A stretch of 64,000 bases of DNA, taken from NCBI RefSeq assembly GCF_000317045.1, contig NC_019703.1, positions 1,724,501 to 1,788,500 of the forward strand, given 5' to 3'. The notes under the pieces were generated by a model. It saw only the letters and a list, made by a program, of their open reading frames with translations, did not search any database and had not been told where the DNA came from. Positions within the stretch are counted from its first letter, which is position 1. Every line of letters begins with the position of its first letter. This document shows, piece after piece, positions 1-8,514 of this stretch. This DNA is from Geitlerinema sp. PCC 7407 (GTDB lineage: Bacteria > Cyanobacteriota > Cyanobacteriia > PCC-7407). The position numbers and the translations under genes were made by a program.

Positions 1-1133
1 GTAAAGCGTCAATTTCAGACGGAAAAAAAATTAGACAGGCAATTTGTGCTTTTGCTAACGATTTACCAAATCACAAGAAGCCTGGAGTCCTTTTTGTGGG
101 AGTTAACGATGATGGGACCTGTGCTAACCTGCCTATTACAGACGAGCTTCTTCTAAGCCTCTCCAATATACGCTCTGAAGGAAAGATTCTGCCGTTCCCA
201 GTACTACAAGTTAATAAACGTACTTTAGGTAACTGTGAGTTAGCCGTTGTTATTGTAGAACCGTCAGATGCTCCTCCAGTTAGATTCGATGGACGGACAT
301 ATATTCGAGTTGGACCCCGACGCGCAACAGCAACACCTGAAGAAGAACGTCGCCTTAATGAAAAAAGACGCGCAAGAGACTTACCTTTTGATTTGCGCCC
401 TTTTATTTCCGCTTCTATTGATGATTTAAATCTGGATATTTTTCAACGCGAATATTTGACATCAGCATTAGCACCAGAAGTGCTAGCTGAAAATCAGCGG
501 TCTTTAACACAGAAGCTAATCTCATTACGATTTGCGACTCCAGAACCGGATTCGCGTCCAACTAGCTTGGGTATTTTAGTGGCTGGAAAAGAACCTAGGC
601 AGTTTATTCCAGGATTTTACATTCAATTTGTCCGCTTTGACGGAACTGACCTAACCGATCCTATTCGAGACCAAAAAGATATTAGTGGTTCTCTTACCGA
701 TTTACTACGTTATGTAGATGAAGTTCTACAAGCCAATATTTCGACAGCTTCTGATATCACAGCGCAACCTGTAGAAATAAAGCAGCCTGATTACCCTATC
801 GTCGCGTTACAGCAGCTTGTACGAAATGCTGTCATGCACCGTTCATATGAAGAAACCAATGCTCCGGTGCGGGTTTATTGGTTTAATGATCGAATTGAAA
901 TTCAAAGTCCAGGTGGATTGTTTGGACAAGTGAATCGTCAAAACTTTGGTCAAGGTGTTACCGATTATCGAAATCCTCATTTGGCGGAAGCAATGAAGAA
1001 CCTAGGATATGTTCAGCGCTTTGGTATAGGAATTCCAACTGCTCAAAAGGAATTGAAGAAAAATGGGAACCCCCCAGCAGAATTTGCTATTGAGGATTCA
1101 TATATGTCAGTTGTGATTAGGAGGCAACCATGA
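1..1133 (+). CDS. AlbA_2 (Schlafen-like) / HATPase protein, 5' truncated by window edge
   Basis: The frame is open to the left edge. Codons before the GTG at 96 continue the same domain (ISDGKKIRQAICAFAND, then GVLFVGVNDDGT), so that GTG is internal and the true start lies outside the window. The N-terminal part reads as an AlbA_2 (Schlafen-type) domain, ending near the GRTYIRVGP stretch. The C-terminal part has the RecG-like HATPase_c_4 signature: QLVRNAVMHRSY, then NDRIEIQSPGG and YVQRFGIGIP. Such proteins are often labelled ATP-dependent DNA helicase or transcriptional regulator, but their biochemistry is poorly defined. The stop overlaps the start of the ParA gene by 4 nt (ATGA), so the two are translationally coupled. 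Base composition is clearly AT-richer than genes after 2.9 kb and HIP1 is absent, which suggests transfer. A regulatory or defence role is possible but not shown. Confidence 0.85.
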   Translation, partial: KASISDGKKIRQAICAFANDLPNHKKPGVLFVGVNDDGTCANLPITDELLLSLSNIRSEGKILPFPVLQVNKRTLGNCELAVVIVEPSDAPPVRFDGRTYIRVGPRRATATPEEERRLNEKRRARDLPFDLRPFISASIDDLNLDIFQREYLTSALAPEVLAENQRSLTQKLISLRFATPEPDSRPTSLGILVAGKEPRQFIPGFYIQFVRFDGTDLTDPIRDQKDISGSLTDLLRYVDEVLQANISTASDITAQPVEIKQPDYPIVALQQLVRNAVMHRSYEETNAPVRVYWFNDRIEIQSPGGLFGQVNRQNFGQGVTDYRNPHLAEAMKNLGYVQRFGIGIPTAQKELKKNGNPPAEFAIEDSYMSVVIRRQP

Positions 1134-2164
1134 CCGCACCAATTATTGCCTTCTTCAATAATAAGGGAGGAGTTGGAAAAACATCCCTTGTCTATCATTT
1201 AGCTTGGATGTACTTTGATTTAGGGCTAAAAGTGATAGCAGCAGATTTAGATCCTCAAGCTAATTTAACAGCGGCTTTTCTGGATGAAGATCGATTGGAA
1301 GAGATTTGGGAAGGGAGCAATGCCGGTAGCTTTAATACCATCTTTCGATGCGTCAAACCCTTATTAAGTGGTATTGGTGATATTGCAACTCCGAATCTAG
1401 AAAAAATAGAAGATGGATTAAGCCTTTTGATTGGTGATTTACAGCTATCTGGATTTGAAGATGAATTGTCCTCCCAATGGTCTGATTGTCTTGATCGCAA
1501 AGAACGAGCATTCAGAGTTATCTCGGCTTTCTGGCGAATATTGAGTCAAGCAGCATCTATTAATAGTGCTGATATTGTTTTAGTTGATTTAGGACCCAAC
1601 TTAGGAGCAATTAACCGAGCAGCTCTTATTGCCTCAGACTACGTTGTAGTTCCTCTCTCACCAGATCTTTTCTCATTGCAGGGACTCAAGAACCTCGGTC
1701 CAACCGTAAGACGCTGGAGAGAAGAATGGAAGGAGCGTATCCCAAAAAACCCAGTCTCAGATCTAGCTTTACCAAAAGGGAAAATGCAACCTGTTGGCTA
1801 TGTTATTCTCCAGCATGGTGTTCGATTTGACCGTCCTGTAAAGGCGTTTCAAAGATGGATTGAACGAATTCCACACATTTATAGTGCTGAGGTTCTTCAA
1901 GAACCAAATGAAACCACTTCAACGCAATCAATCGATCCAAATCGTTTAGCATTACTTAAACACTATCAAAGCTTGATGCCAATGGCTCAAGAGTCTCATA
2001 AGCCCATTTTCCAGCTTAAACCAGCTGATGGAGCGATCGGTGCTCACATTGCTGCTGTAAAGCTAGTGTACTGGGATTTCAAGGATCTAGCTCAAAGGAT
2101 TGCTGATCGGACGGAACTATTTTTGCCCAACTCCCAACTCACTCTCGAACCAGAATTGAAGTAG
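1130..2164 (+). CDS. ParA/MinD-family ATPase
   Basis: A 344-residue deviant Walker A ATPase. NNKGGVGKTS (residues 10-19) has the signature lysine before the P-loop, DLDPQANLT near residue 40 is the A' motif, and VLVDLGPNLGAINRAAL is the switch II/Walker B region. ParA proteins dimerise on ATP, bind DNA or membrane non-specifically and position cargo such as plasmids or chromosome regions. No ParB or parS-like site is visible nearby. The partner is instead the AlbA_2/HATPase protein that overlaps its start by 4 nt. The C-terminal half (about residues 200-344) is longer than in minimal ParA proteins and I do not recognise it. Composition is AT-rich like its neighbour. It could serve a mobile element, a partition-like function or a defence module. 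Confidence 0.88.
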   Translation: MTAPIIAFFNNKGGVGKTSLVYHLAWMYFDLGLKVIAADLDPQANLTAAFLDEDRLEEIWEGSNAGSFNTIFRCVKPLLSGIGDIATPNLEKIEDGLSLLIGDLQLSGFEDELSSQWSDCLDRKERAFRVISAFWRILSQAASINSADIVLVDLGPNLGAINRAALIASDYVVVPLSPDLFSLQGLKNLGPTVRRWREEWKERIPKNPVSDLALPKGKMQPVGYVILQHGVRFDRPVKAFQRWIERIPHIYSAEVLQEPNETTSTQSIDPNRLALLKHYQSLMPMAQESHKPIFQLKPADGAIGAHIAAVKLVYWDFKDLAQRIADRTELFLPNSQLTLEPELK

Positions 2165-2195
2165 CTCAAATACATTGAGGGTTTGGGGTATCGGT

Positions 2196-2249
2196 CTAAC
2201 TATTAATAGACGGAATTTTTCCGCCTAAGATCCCAATAGCGATAGTTAG
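2196..2249. repeat. Nested inverted repeat downstream of parA
   Basis: The outer arms CTAACTAT (2196-2203) and ATAGTTAG (2242-2249) are perfect complements. An inner hairpin CGGAA-TTT-TTCCG sits at 2211-2223. It lies 31 nt after the parA stop, so a transcript terminator or RNA-stabilising structure is the simplest reading. Confidence 0.6.
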
Positions 2250-2359
2250 GCAGAATGATCCAGCCTATGTAAATTACTACTTATATAGAGTATTTCTGCA
2301 TAATACGTCGTTTGAGCTGATTAGCGAGAATCTTTCCGCATAAATTCAGATTCCTTACG

Positions 2360-2406
2360 GAGATGAGTAGATGTACTATTGAATACACAGTGCATCTACT
2401 CATCTC
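2360..2406. repeat. 14-bp perfect inverted repeat
   Basis: The arms GAGATGAGTAGATG (2360-2373) and CATCTACTCATCTC (2393-2406) are exact reverse complements. The stem can extend inward by three more pairs, one of them a G-U type. There is no T-tract on either side, so it is not a standard terminator. A protein-binding site, a recombination site or the remnant of a mobile element are alternatives. Confidence 0.65.
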
Positions 2407-2912
2407 TATGTAGCCACTTCCTAAAAAATTGCTGGATCCGGTGCAGGATGCAATTCGCCTAAAGCACTACGATTAGCGACCTGAACCATAGAAACCTGAA
2501 CCGCCCTTTTAGTGCAGGTTTTTATAACGATGATTCTCACTCAAAATCGCTTGAATCAAATTATGGCTTTATCTATCTTCTCGTCAGTTTTTAGAGAACC
2601 TAGCTCAGCAGTATTTTTAAACTAAAATTCAAACATCATCAGAAAATTTGCGTGTGCCCTCAGCACCAAGAAATAAAGCAACAAATAACCAAAGATAAAA
2701 GTAAATTTGCTTAGTAGCAACACAACCCAACAAAAGGGCTTGAAAGTGTAAATGGTGCGACTTAACTTCAAATAAAAGGGCTTTAATTCTAAGTTCTGTA
2801 ATGCGATCGCAGCTATCAGAGAATCACCGGTTAGATTAGTGGACATCTGCACAATCTGGTTTTGAACTAGCCGATTGATCTCAGTAGGTTTGAACCATCA
2901 GGAGATGTCCCT

Positions 2913-4058
2913 ATGGATGGTCAGTTGCTTCACGCGATGTTGCCGCAGCTAAACCATGATGAACTGGCGCGACAGCAGTTTGTCCACAGCCTCAAACAGT
3001 ATGTGGCAGCTCACGTTTCTCCAGGCAATCGCGCCATTTATGAGCAGCGCCTCAAGCCACAGTTTGAGCAGGAGCACCAGCGATCGCCCGAAACGCGCCA
3101 CGAAGTGCGACAGCTGATGGAGCAAGAGCCCTTTTACCGGATGTGGGGCGCTCTGCGGCGGACCACCCAGGAGATGATGTGGGAGTCCGTCAACCTCAGC
3201 GTCGAGCGGCAGCTGCCCGAACTCATGGCGCGATCGCAGCAGCTCCAGGCCCAGGCCGTCGGGTCTTTGCGGATTGACCCAGCCTTTCAGGTTCCGGCTT
3301 ATCACACGGCGGTGGATATCCATTGCATGCCGGGGGGCTACCACAGCGAAGACCGGGCAGACGACATCGCGGCGGGCGTCACCTACGATCGCGGCGTCTA
3401 TCTCTATGCCATGGGGCGTCTTGGCCCGCTCAACGACGGTATGGGACAAGCCGTGGTGCAAAACCATCTCAAGGTTCAGCATCCCGATCTGCAACCCGCC
3501 AAGATTCTTGACCTGGGCTGCTCTGTGGGCCATAGCACCCTGCCTTACGTGGACGCCTACCCCGAAGCTGAAGTGTACGCCATTGACGTGGGAGCGCCGG
3601 TGTTGCGCTATGCCCACGTGCGGGCCGAGGCCCTCGGGAAACGGGTGCATTTCTCCCAGCAAAACGCTGAGCACACCGACTTTGCGGACGAATCCTTTGA
3701 TTTAGTGGTCTCCCACATTTTGCTGCATGAGGCTCCGCCCAAGGCGATCGCCAACATCTTGCGAGAGTGCCACCGCCTGCTGAAGCCGGGGGGCTGGATG
3801 GTCCACGCAGAAGCGCCCCTCTACCAAGCCATGGATCCTTTCTCGGCCTTCATGTTTGACTGGGAGACCCGTCACAACAATGAGCCGTGGTGGAGTGCGA
3901 TGCGGCAACTGGATCTGGTGGCCCTGACGGTCGAGGCTGGATTTGCGGTGGAGCGAGTGGCCCAGACGGCTGCGCCGATGGCGGTCGATCCAGAGCAAGC
4001 TCAAAAAGGTGGCTTTGCCAGTCGAGGGAGTTGGTATCTGTTGGTCGCGCAAAAATAG
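2913..4058 (+). CDS. Class I SAM-dependent methyltransferase
   Basis: A 381-residue protein. The Rossmann-type methyltransferase domain occupies roughly residues 190-320. Motif I is ILDLGCSVG (198-206), the acidic residue ending strand 2 is in VYAIDVG, then SFDLVVSHILLHEAP and the post-motif LLKPGGW. The N-terminal 190 residues are not part of the catalytic fold and may bind the substrate or a partner. The substrate cannot be read from sequence. An AGGAG ribosome-binding site precedes the ATG. A small protein follows 13 bases after the stop, suggesting a two-gene operon. A second methyltransferase of similar architecture is at 13147. Confidence 0.85.
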   Translation: MDGQLLHAMLPQLNHDELARQQFVHSLKQYVAAHVSPGNRAIYEQRLKPQFEQEHQRSPETRHEVRQLMEQEPFYRMWGALRRTTQEMMWESVNLSVERQLPELMARSQQLQAQAVGSLRIDPAFQVPAYHTAVDIHCMPGGYHSEDRADDIAAGVTYDRGVYLYAMGRLGPLNDGMGQAVVQNHLKVQHPDLQPAKILDLGCSVGHSTLPYVDAYPEAEVYAIDVGAPVLRYAHVRAEALGKRVHFSQQNAEHTDFADESFDLVVSHILLHEAPPKAIANILRECHRLLKPGGWMVHAEAPLYQAMDPFSAFMFDWETRHNNEPWWSAMRQLDLVALTVEAGFAVERVAQTAAPMAVDPEQAQKGGFASRGSWYLLVAQK

Positions 4059-4071
4059 CTGAGGCGAATCT

Positions 4072-4362
4072 ATGACGAAAGTTGCGAAGGGCAAGCGCCC
4101 CATCTATTTCGAAAATTCAGAGACCGATAAGCTGCTGGCGATCGTGCTGGCTCTGGCGGAAGAGGTGTCTGTCCTGCGCGATCGCCTCGATGCAGTGGAG
4201 CGGCTGGCCGAGGCCAAGGGCCTGCTGTCCCAGTCCGAAATCTCCGCTTACCAGCCGGATGAGGCAGCAGCCAAGGAGCGCGCTCAGCAGCGATCGGCTT
4301 ACGTCGAGCGCATTTTGCGAGTTGTGGCGGCAGACCAGGAGGCGATCGCCCCCAAGTCCTAG
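4072..4362 (+). CDS. Small charged protein with predicted coiled coil
   Basis: A 96-residue soluble protein I do not recognise. The segment ETDKLLAIVLALAEEVSVLRDRLDAVERLAEAKG is written here only as its pattern: leucines and hydrophobics at heptad spacing across residues 17-50, predicting a coiled coil. The C-terminal half is also helical and charged. It starts 13 bases after the methyltransferase stop in the same direction and has clean high-GC codon use, so it is probably co-expressed. It could be a dimerising accessory of that enzyme; this is inference. Confidence 0.65.
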   Translation: MTKVAKGKRPIYFENSETDKLLAIVLALAEEVSVLRDRLDAVERLAEAKGLLSQSEISAYQPDEAAAKERAQQRSAYVERILRVVAADQEAIAPKS

Positions 4363-4383
4363 GCTGGGAGACTCACGGGACCG

Positions 4384-4995
4384 CTAGCGAACGCCCAAAA
4401 ACTTGTGGGTCTGGAGGCTAACGCGCCACTGGGGATGCTGGAGCACGTAGTCAAAAATGAGCTGCTGGCTTTCGGGGGTGCTCCACTCCGGCTGCAGCAG
4501 CCGCAGCGCGCTGGCGGGCACCTGAGCTGCCTGTTCTTCGGCCCAGGCAAAGTCTTGGGCCTGGGTAATGACCACTTTCAGTTCATTGACGTGGCAATAG
4601 ACGCTAGGATGCGGAGCCTTGAAGGGTTTGGGGGAAAGGGTAACCCAGTCTAGGTGACCGCTGAAGGGATGGGCACCCGAGGTTTCGAGCTGGACCCGCA
4701 GACCGCGCGATCGCAGGGCCTGGGTGAGGGGGCCGAGATCGTGGAGCAGCGGCTCGCCGCCCGTGATCACCGCGATCGCCGGTCGAGCCGCGATCGCCGC
4801 TGACGCAATTTCTTCCACGGAGTGCTGGGGGTGGCGCTTGGCGTTCCAGGACTCCTTGGTATCACAAAACCAGCAGCCCACATCGCATCCCGCCAGCCGC
4901 ACAAAGAATGCGCTGGTACCGGCCCAGTGGCCTTCTCCCTGCACCGAGTGGAACATCTCTACCACAGGGTAGGTGAGGACCTCGGTCTTAGTCAT
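4384..4995 (-). CDS. queE: 7-carboxy-7-deazaguanine synthase (radical SAM)
   Basis: A 203-residue radical SAM enzyme that converts 6-carboxytetrahydropterin to 7-carboxy-7-deazaguanine on the way to queuosine and other 7-deazapurines. FHSVQGEGHWAGTSAFF is the QueE N-terminal signature. C37, C41 and C44 (CDVGCWFC) form the CX3CX2C iron-sulfur motif, and ITGGEPLL is the radical SAM GGE motif. Its start overlaps the end of queD by 8 bases, so the pair is an operon. Length fits the family. The remaining pathway genes (folE-type, queC, queF, tgt) are not in the window. Confidence 0.95.
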   Translation of the reverse strand: MTKTEVLTYPVVEMFHSVQGEGHWAGTSAFFVRLAGCDVGCWFCDTKESWNAKRHPQHSVEEIASAAIAARPAIAVITGGEPLLHDLGPLTQALRSRGLRVQLETSGAHPFSGHLDWVTLSPKPFKAPHPSVYCHVNELKVVITQAQDFAWAEEQAAQVPASALRLLQPEWSTPESQQLIFDYVLQHPQWRVSLQTHKFLGVR

Positions 4996-5395
4996 CGTCT
5001 TCGTACTCAGCCCAGGTGTTGGGAGTTTCGGAGACTGCCACCTTCAGCTTGATGCCTTCGGGCAGATCTTTCTTGGTGCGATCGTAGATGTACTGGGCGA
5101 TCATCTCCGCCGTGGTTTCGTACTCTGGCGGCATCACCTCATTGAGCACGCCGTGGTCTAGGCCGCCCTTGGTCACGTCGCGCTTAGCCCAGCGCAGGGT
5201 CCGAAAGTCCGCCACCATCACCGGATGGGGGCAGTACTGGGAGGCGTGGAGCTGGTGCGAGGTGGCCTCGATGCGCACCCGATAGGTATGACCATGCAGA
5301 CGACCGCAGGGGCCGTCATAGTCACGGATCTGATGGGCACTGTCGAAGGTGAACTCGGTCACCAGCTTCCACTTGGGCATGTTGGCGGTACTCAA
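4988..5395 (-). CDS. queD: 6-carboxytetrahydropterin synthase
   Basis: A 135-residue QueD/PTPS-family enzyme that makes 6-carboxy-5,6,7,8-tetrahydropterin from dihydroneopterin triphosphate, the substrate of QueE. The zinc ligands are visible as H21 (DSAHQI), H34 and H36 (RLHGHTY), with the catalytic cysteine C30 (GPCGRLHGH). The glutamate of VSETPNTWAEY matches the pterin-anchoring end of the family. It is the upstream gene of a queD-queE pair, overlapping by 8 bases. The start at 5395 could be shortened to the internal methionine at residue 6. Confidence 0.95.
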   Translation of the reverse strand: MSTANMPKWKLVTEFTFDSAHQIRDYDGPCGRLHGHTYRVRIEATSHQLHASQYCPHPVMVADFRTLRWAKRDVTKGGLDHGVLNEVMPPEYETTAEMIAQYIYDRTKKDLPEGIKLKVAVSETPNTWAEYEDDD

Positions 5396-5439
5396 AGAAA
5401 CATTGAACGGCGGGCGATCGCCCCCAGGCGCTGCGCGAA

Positions 5440-6777
5440 CTACTCGCCCGTGATCGAGAGACCCTCAACCCACACGCGCGGGCTCACCCCATTGGGCGTG
5501 AGTTCGGCCTCTGGCTCCACAAAGAGAATGGATTGTAGCAGTTCCAGAAAATCTCCGGCAACTGTGGCCGACTCGATACTCACGCGATCGCCCTTGTTGA
5601 CCAGCCAGCCATCAAAGGGCAGCGAGAAGGACCCCTGAAGGGCATTGACCCCCGCGTGGAGGGCCGACACATCGTCGATCAGCACCACATTCTCGGCTTC
5701 ATCGAGGCTGTAGGTCGTCTCTGCCGGTGCCCCCACCACATGGTAAAAATGCGGACTCACGGTCACCTTAGCGCCGATGTTGGCGTGGCCGGTGGGCTGG
5801 GCCTGCATCCGCTTGGCGGTTCCGGCGCTGTGAATGAAGTTGGCTAGCACGCCGTTTTCGATCAGGGGGATCCGGCGGGTCGGCGTCCCCTCATCGTCAA
5901 AGGCTTCGCCGCCCACGTTGGCCGGGTGCAGCGCATCGTCATAGACCGACAGCAGGGGAGAGGCGATCGCCTTGCCCAGGGACTCCGGCGTCGAGAGGCT
6001 TTGCTTATCCAAAATGCTCTGGGCATTGAACAGATTCGAAAAAGCCCCCAGCAGGCTCAAGAAAGCCTCCGGCGAAAAGACCACGCGGTACTTGCCCGAG
6101 GGGATCTTGTCGTAGTTGAGGTGGCTGATGGTTTTTTCGGCGGCCTCCGTCAGGCAGCCTTCCACATCCAGCGCATTCAGGCCCCGGCTGATCCGAAAAG
6201 CGCCCGCGCTGCGGGGCTTTTTGCCCTCTTCCTCGGTCTTGCTGTAGAGATAGATGGACGCGTAGGACCCCACCTCGTGGCGCTTGGCTCCCTCACTGTT
6301 GAGATAGAAGCGCTCCACGTCCCGCTGGGACAGGCCATTGTAGGGAACCCCGGCGATCGCCGGGTGAGCTTCCGTCAGGCGCTTCTCGGCGTCGACCAGC
6401 TTCTCGATCAGCTGGTCGACCGGGGCGGGCGCGACCCGCTCGTGGGCTGGCACCTCGATCGCCACTGCCGCCTCCGGACTGAAGTCCGGCGCGTGCTCCC
6501 GAATGCCAAAAAAGCTCGCTTCCTGAGCGGTTTTCAGCGCCAGCTTGAGCCCTTCTGGATCCACATCGGTGGTGCTGGTCACCCCCACCTGATGCTCGTC
6601 ATTCCACACCCGCACGATCACGCCCGAGCGATTGGACGCTTTGACCTGTTTGGGCTCTCCCTGGTCGACCTGCACACTGGTCTCGTCCACCGAAGACCCA
6701 CACACATCGAACTTCTGGATGCCCAGCGCTTCTGCTGCGATCTGGGCCTGTTTGGACAACTCTTGAATATCTAACAC
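5440..6777 (-). CDS. pmbA: TldE/PmbA-family metallopeptidase subunit
   Basis: A 445-residue TldE-type protein. In E. coli, TldD and TldE form a heterodimeric zinc peptidase that trims unfolded peptides, matures microcin B17 and degrades the CcdA antitoxin; TldE lacks the metal site. Consistent with that, no HExxxH motif is visible here. The TldE-like core is seen in DEGTPTRRIPLIENGVLANF and in the C-terminal GVNALQGSFSLPFDGW segment. It lies 38 bases downstream of tldD on the same strand. No peptide-modification cluster is visible in the window, so the natural substrate is open. Confidence 0.92.
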   Translation of the reverse strand: MLDIQELSKQAQIAAEALGIQKFDVCGSSVDETSVQVDQGEPKQVKASNRSGVIVRVWNDEHQVGVTSTTDVDPEGLKLALKTAQEASFFGIREHAPDFSPEAAVAIEVPAHERVAPAPVDQLIEKLVDAEKRLTEAHPAIAGVPYNGLSQRDVERFYLNSEGAKRHEVGSYASIYLYSKTEEEGKKPRSAGAFRISRGLNALDVEGCLTEAAEKTISHLNYDKIPSGKYRVVFSPEAFLSLLGAFSNLFNAQSILDKQSLSTPESLGKAIASPLLSVYDDALHPANVGGEAFDDEGTPTRRIPLIENGVLANFIHSAGTAKRMQAQPTGHANIGAKVTVSPHFYHVVGAPAETTYSLDEAENVVLIDDVSALHAGVNALQGSFSLPFDGWLVNKGDRVSIESATVAGDFLELLQSILFVEPEAELTPNGVSPRVWVEGLSITGE

Positions 6778-6815
6778 TGCGCTCTTCCCTAGAATCTCTG
6801 CACAATTGCTTGCGT

Positions 6816-8285
6816 CTATCGACCGCCCACCGTGATGGAATCAACCTTGATATGGGGCTGACCCACGGTGACATAGATGCTGCCGCTGATGGAGCCGCAG
6901 AAGCCCGCCGCCAGACCCAGATCTTGCGAGCACATAGAAATTTTGTTCATGATTTCCTTGGCTTCGCCGATCAGGGTGGCGCCCTTGAGGGGCTTGGTGA
7001 TCTGGCCGTTTTCGATCAGGTAGGCCTCATCCACGCCGAAGTTGAACTGGCCCGTCGCGCCGACGCTGCCGCCGCCCATCTTCTTGCAGTAAATGCCTTT
7101 GTCGACGGAGGCAAAGAGGTCATCCAGGCTGTGGTCACCGGGCGCAATGTAGGTGTTGCGCATCCGGGACGCCGCCGCATAGGCGAAGCCCTGGCGACGA
7201 CCGCTGCCGGTCCGGGGATGGCCGGTGCGCCAGGAGCCAGCGCGGTCCGACAGGAAGTTCTTGAGAATGCCGTTTTCGATCAGCAGGGTGCGCTGGGCGG
7301 GCATGCCCTCATCGTCCATGTCGATGGTGCCAAAGGCATTGGGCGATCGCCCTTCATCCCAGGCGGTCAGGCTTTCGTGGGCGATTTTCTCCCCTTTCTT
7401 GTCAGCAAAGGGCGTGGTCTTGCGCTCAATTTGCGTCGTCTCCAGTAGGTGACCGCAGGCCTCATGAAAAATCACGCCGCCAAACTGATTGGCCATGATG
7501 ATCGGGTAGGTGCCGGATTCCACGTAGTCGGCGTAGAGCATTTTGCCCGCGGACTCGGCGACTTCCTCGGCGTTGGCGCCGTAGTTCCAGGTGCGTAGGA
7601 AGGCCGGATCATCAGTGCTGCCGTCGCGCTTGCTGATGGAGGAGCGGTGGGCACCGTCGGCGCACAGGAGGCTACAGCCGACGGACTGGGTCAGGCGGAT
7701 GTCGTGGGCGAAGGTGCCGTCACTGGCCGCGACGAGCACCTCTTGCCAATCCCGGAAGTAGGCGGTGCGGCGAGACTGGGCATGGGTCGCTTTCTGGCCC
7801 AGGCTGGCATTGGCCGCTAGGAGTACATCGCCCATCTCGCTGATGGGGCTGCACTCGGGCAGCCAGACGTCTTTGCTGCGCAGGACGGCGTAGTCTCGCA
7901 GCGGCTCAAGATTGATCTCGGGAATGTAGGCGTTGGGGCCGGGCAGGTGCAGGCCCAAGATCGAAAGGCCCTTCTCGAGGGCGGTTTTGAGGCCGTCGAA
8001 GGAGAGGTTGTTGGTGCTGACGTAGCAGTCGGCTTTGCCCCGGAAAATGCGGACTCCGGCCCCGGTGGACAGACGCGGCGAGATGCTGGTGATCAGCTCG
8101 TCTTCGGCCAGGGCGCTGATGTAGTTGACGCGCTCCAAGAAGAACTCCACGAAGTCTGCGCCTGCCGCGCGGCCCAGGCCGAGCAGGGTGGAGAGGGGAG
8201 CCTCCCAGCTGCTATCGAAGCGATTGGGGGTGGCGTCGTACTGGAGGGTAGGCAGTTCGCGAGAGAGCAGAAGAGTCGGCGGCAT
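6816..8285 (-). CDS. tldD: TldD zinc metallopeptidase subunit
   Basis: A 489-residue catalytic partner of the downstream TldE. HEACGH (residues 274-279) is the HExxxH zinc-binding motif of TldD. The following [20 protein letters not shown] region and the C-terminal [15 protein letters not shown] segment are also typical. The TldD/TldE dimer encloses a cavity where unfolded peptides are cleaved in the cytosol. It is transcribed first in a tldD-tldE pair and diverges from the ribbon-helix-helix gene at 8515. The start at 8285 is the longest option; a later start is possible because the first 20 residues are poorly characteristic. Confidence 0.94.
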   Translation of the reverse strand: MPPTLLLSRELPTLQYDATPNRFDSSWEAPLSTLLGLGRAAGADFVEFFLERVNYISALAEDELITSISPRLSTGAGVRIFRGKADCYVSTNNLSFDGLKTALEKGLSILGLHLPGPNAYIPEINLEPLRDYAVLRSKDVWLPECSPISEMGDVLLAANASLGQKATHAQSRRTAYFRDWQEVLVAASDGTFAHDIRLTQSVGCSLLCADGAHRSSISKRDGSTDDPAFLRTWNYGANAEEVAESAGKMLYADYVESGTYPIIMANQFGGVIFHEACGHLLETTQIERKTTPFADKKGEKIAHESLTAWDEGRSPNAFGTIDMDDEGMPAQRTLLIENGILKNFLSDRAGSWRTGHPRTGSGRRQGFAYAAASRMRNTYIAPGDHSLDDLFASVDKGIYCKKMGGGSVGATGQFNFGVDEAYLIENGQITKPLKGATLIGEAKEIMNKISMCSQDLGLAAGFCGSISGSIYVTVGQPHIKVDSITVGGR

Positions 8286-8465
8286 GAATCGCGTCCTTTG
8301 CTAGCGCTAGGAAGACAGTCAAAGCAAAACCAAAGCAAAGGCGATCGCCTTCTGAAAACCCTTTCAAGGGGCGATCGCCTGCATTTCTCAGTCTAGCAAG
8401 GGTCTCGGAAGGCTGGGGGAGACGCTCTGAGCGGGGACATTGGACACTCCCAGGAACGGGTGTCA

Positions 8466-8481
8466 TACTACAGGTGTAGTA
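8466..8481. promoter_or_regulatory. Palindromic operator candidate upstream of RHH gene
   Basis: TACTACAGGTGTAGTA is a perfect inverted repeat (7-bp arms, GG spacer), overlapping a second small palindrome TGTAGTACA at 8475-8483. It ends 33 bases before the ATG of a ribbon-helix-helix protein. Proteins of that fold commonly autoregulate through such sites. Binding is inferred, not shown. Confidence 0.5.
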
Positions 8482-8514
8482 CATGCTGTCTAAATTTCCT
8501 AGGAGCGCTTAACA

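Larger units (their letters stand above)
2165..2912. other. AT-rich non-coding tail of the left island
   Basis: About 750 bases without a convincing gene. They hold two clear inverted repeats (2196-2249 and 2360-2406) and a short hairpin with arms AAACCTG and CAGGTTT near 2490-2523 that runs into T residues. Composition stays AT-rich until about 2850, where HIP1 sites and high GC begin, so the island boundary probably lies in 2780-2900. A minus-strand open frame at 2622-2852 encodes a hydrophobic 76-residue peptide without a good ribosome-binding site and is not called. Confidence 0.6.

Noticed and set aside
1130-2164. Plasmid partition system
   Set aside because: No ParB gene, parS-like repeats or replication gene is visible, so ParA alone does not indicate a plasmid.
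2622-2852. Minus-strand 76-codon hydrophobic frame
   Set aside because: AT-rich region makes long hydrophobic frames likely by chance; no ribosome-binding site and no recognised family.
5440-8285. RiPP biosynthesis cluster around tldD/tldE
   Set aside because: No precursor peptide, cyclodehydratase or transporter is present nearby; tldDE occurs in most cyanobacteria without such clusters.
8340-8382. Two HIP1 octamers flanking TGAAA/TTTCA as a possible hairpin
   Set aside because: Arms do not align cleanly once the HIP1 cores pair; likely coincidence of frequent HIP1.
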